From: JAENVT01 sp031412355
Lineage (GTDB): Bacteria; Actinomycetota; Acidimicrobiia; Acidimicrobiales; Ilumatobacteraceae
Reading direction: 5' to 3'
DNA length: 7,741 nucleotides
Assembly (NCBI GenBank): GCA_031412355.1
Contig: JANOCR010000249.1
Coordinates: 1 to 7,741 of the forward strand
Shown here: positions 6,144-7,741 of the stretch, piece by piece
Position numbering within the stretch: the stretch's first letter is position 1
How the letters are laid out: the number at the start of each line of letters is the position of its first letter
Notes under the pieces: model-generated
Told to the model about the DNA's origin: nothing
Database searches by the model: none
Seen by the model: only the letters and a program-made list of their open reading frames with translations
Translations under genes and position numbers: made by a program

Positions 6144-6729
6144 ATGCAGGTGATGATCGACCCATCGACACCCGTCGCGATCGTGACAGGTGCAGCAAGC
6201 GGCATCGGACTGGCCACCGTGCACGCCTTGGTCGACCGGCGGGCAGCTCGATGTCAATCTGCGATCTGTCGTGTTCGGCATGCGCCACGCCGTGCCGGCC
6301 CTGCGACGAGCAGGCGGTGGTGTCATCGTCGTCACTGCCAGCAACACCGGGCTCGCCGGTGAGCCGATTCGCTGGCCGTAAGCGGCGGCCAAAGCCGGAG
6401 CAATCAACCTGGTGCGAAGTGTGGCCATCGACGTGGCCGCGGATGGCATTCGCGTCAATGCCGTCTGCCCAGGGCCGACGCTGACCGGAATGACTGATCA
6501 GCTCGCCCAGACGCATCCGGATCGCTACGAACTGTTGCGCCGTGTCGTACCCATGCAGTGTTGGGCGGCCGCGCCGGAGGTCGCCGAGGCCATCGTGTTC
6601 CTGGCATCCCCCGCCGCTTCGTTCATCACGGGCGTGGCCCTCCCCGTCGACGGCGGAGTCACCGCCAACACGGGGCAGGCGATGCCGCGTTTCGTACCCG
6701 CTGATCAGCTGCCACAGGGAGGTAGGTAA
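6144..6729 (+). pseudogene. short-chain dehydrogenase/reductase (SDR), internal deletion with frameshift plus stop at the catalytic Tyr codon
   Basis: Classical SDRs are about 250-residue NAD(P)(H)-dependent oxidoreductases. The N-terminal part reads PVAIVTGAASGIGLATVHAL with the TGxxxGIG cofactor motif, then breaks near 6225-6240. From there another frame gives LDVNLRSVVFGMRHAVPAL, GGGVIVVTASNTGLAG, a stop, and AAAKAGAINLVRSVAIDVA, GIRVNAVCPGPTLTGM and SPAASFITGVALPVDGG. About 75-80 residues, including the NNAG motif, are missing. The stop TAA at 6379-6381 replaces the Tyr codon of the YxxxK catalytic motif (expected Y-A-A-A-K), a single-base change from TAC or TAT. Start is either ATG 6144 or 6153. 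The final TAA is 3 bases before the next gene's ATG, so the two formed an operon. No functional SDR can be made. Confidence 0.85.
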
Positions 6730-6732
6730 GCC

Positions 6733-7592
6733 ATGCCAAACCGTCCATTCCGATTCGGGCTGCAAGCATTCGAGGCATCGTCGGCCGATCGACGTCGGTC
6801 CGCTGACCTCGATCGCCATGGCAGCAGCGATCACCAAGACGTTGCGGGTCTGGTGCCGTGTGTTCGCCTGCGACTTCCATCATCTGGTGCTGGCCAAGGA
6901 GATGGCCACACTCGACATGCTGTCGGGCGGCCGGCTGGAGGTCGGCCTCGGTGCGGGTTGGACTGCTGCCGAGTACGACGGGCTGGGCATACCGATGGAC
7001 TCCGCTGGCACCCGCATCGAGCGTCTCGGCGAGTACGTCAAGCTGATGCGCGCCCATTGGGGCGGCGAGCAGATCAATGTCAGCGGCACGCACGTGAACG
7101 TTCACGGCTTCGCCGGCCGTCCCTTGCCGGTGCAGCAGCCCCACCCACCGATCATGATCGGTGGCGGTGCACCGCGCACCCTGGGACTCGCAGGTCGCGA
7201 GGCCGACATCGTCAGCTTCAACTTCGACAACTCGACCGGCAAGCTCGGCGCCGCCAGCGTCGCTACGTCGGGCCTCGACGTGACGCGCGAGAAGATCGGC
7301 TGGGTGCGCGACGGCGCCAAGGATCGCTTCGACCGGATCGAGCTCGAGATCGGCGCGTACTTCATCGCAGTCGGCGACCACATCGCCACTCAGATCGAGC
7401 CGATGGCAGCGCGATACGGAGTGACGGGCGACGAGTTGCTCAGCCATCCGCATGGCCCTGTTCGGAAGTGTCTCCGAGATCTGCGACACCATCGTCGCCC
7501 GTCGCGAGCAACTCGGGATCAGATACGTGACCATCGCCCAACGCAACATGGAAGAGTTCGCCCCAATCGTTGCCGCGCTCGCAGGCAAGTGA
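6733..7592 (+). pseudogene. LLM-class F420-dependent oxidoreductase (TIGR03621-like), N-terminal deletion and C-terminal frameshift
   Basis: The gene starts well: AGGGAGG at 6716-6722, ATG at 6733, and RPFRFGLQAFEASSA, typical of the MSMEG_2516-like branch of F420 oxidoreductases. Near 6775-6797 the reading moves from frame 1 to frame 2 and about 35-40 residues are skipped. It then continues as PLTSIAMAAAITKTLRVWC, EMATLDMLSGGRLEVGLGAG, PVQQPHPPIMIGGGAPRTL and GREADIVSFNFD. Near 7450 one extra base, or two missing ones, moves the true C-terminus to frame 3 (ALFGSVSEICDTIVARREQL, then EEFAPIVAALAGK), ending at TGA 7590-7592. The open frame 2 continues to 7666 only with unrelated low-complexity Arg-rich sequence. 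It follows the SDR remnant with 3 bases between. Full members have about 290-300 residues. The two lesions differ from those in LLM-1, so this is an independently damaged second family member. Confidence 0.8.
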
Positions 7593-7641
7593 GTAAACGC
7601 CCACCCTGCATGTTGCGATCGAGTGGTCCGTCTGGCTCTGT

Positions 7642-7659
7642 GCTGACCTCCGTGTCAGC
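7642..7659. repeat. short inverted repeat next to the IS30-like gene end
   Basis: GCTGAC-CTCCGT-GTCAGC, perfect 6-base arms and a 6-base loop, lies 17 bases beyond the transposase stop. It might be a weak hairpin that limits read-through into or out of the element; it lacks a T-run, so it is not a clear intrinsic terminator. Confidence 0.35.
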
Positions 7660-7675
7660 TCCTTGAACGGCGAAT

Positions 7676-7741
7676 TCAGACGGTCATTGCAACGAGCTCG
7701 GTGAATTTCTCTGATGGTGTCATGCCGCCGAGGGTTTCGCG
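7676..7741 (-). mobile_element. IS30-like transposase, C-terminal end only (cut by the window edge)
   Basis: Read on the minus strand from the window edge, 21 residues precede a TGA at 7678-7676: RETLGGMTPSEKF, then TELVAMTV. This is the usual C-terminus of actinobacterial IS30-family transposases, which end in (R)xTLGxxTPSEKxxELxAxT after the DDE catalytic core. The rest of the gene and the other element end lie beyond the window, so completeness cannot be judged. The near end of the element should lie between 7593 and 7676; TGTTGCGATC at 7611-7620 is a candidate terminus because related elements often begin with TGTTGC, but no second copy is available for comparison. Confidence 0.7.

Noticed and set aside
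5741..6217. Upstream extension of the isomerase frame on the minus strand
   Set aside because: It crosses the LLM-1 gene in another frame and its translation is unrelated; the ATG at 5740 with ATGA coupling is the natural start.
7453..7666. Frame-2 tail of the second LLM gene
   Set aside because: Arg/His-rich out-of-frame translation; the genuine C-terminus is found in the next frame and ends at 7592.

Overview
The window reads as high-GC actinobacterial DNA. The best guess is a free-living member of Acidimicrobiia or a relative. That is an inference from the gene families: two F420-dependent luciferase-like (LLM) oxidoreductases, a DUF222/13E12-type HNH protein behind an actinobacterial LexA box, a small DUF7715-like protein, and start sites that look leaderless. 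No RNA gene or CRISPR array was seen, and no stretch over 300 bases lacks a gene or gene remnant.

Layout. Positions 1-1153 hold two damaged oxidoreductase genes: an MDR quinone-reductase/prostaglandin-reductase-like pseudogene, then an NAD-dependent epimerase-like gene that is still open but has lost internal blocks. A tight run follows: a small protein of unknown function (1150-1512, GTGA overlap) and a choline/aminoglycoside-type phosphotransferase (1505-2419, ATGAATGA overlap). At 2439-2476 a sigma70-like promoter overlaps a perfect LexA-type palindrome in front of the DUF222-HNH gene (2476-3696), probably read from a leaderless mRNA. Two small cytosolic genes follow, DUF7715-like (3755-4210) and an alpha/beta protein faintly like universal stress proteins (4278-4730).

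Positions 4779-7592 carry remnants of a catabolic or redox cluster. A truncated SnoaL/NTF2-like fragment converges on an apparently intact TIM-barrel isomerase (minus strand). The isomerase is translationally coupled to an LLM oxidoreductase that has lost its middle. Divergent from that pair, an SDR pseudogene leads into a second LLM pseudogene. The window ends inside the 3' end of an IS30-like transposase on the minus strand.

The main pattern is damage. Six of twelve chromosomal genes lack internal or terminal blocks, while the sequence on either side of each gap still reads as good family sequence. Three gaps keep frame (two in the epimerase, one in LLM-1) and three do not. One SDR codon, at the expected catalytic tyrosine, is a stop. 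This means either a recent burst of deletions in a dispensable oxidoreductase island near an insertion sequence, or a misassembled contig; the sequence alone cannot decide. No clearly new defence or mobile system was found. The SOS-box, leaderless HNH gene is the most interesting intact unit.
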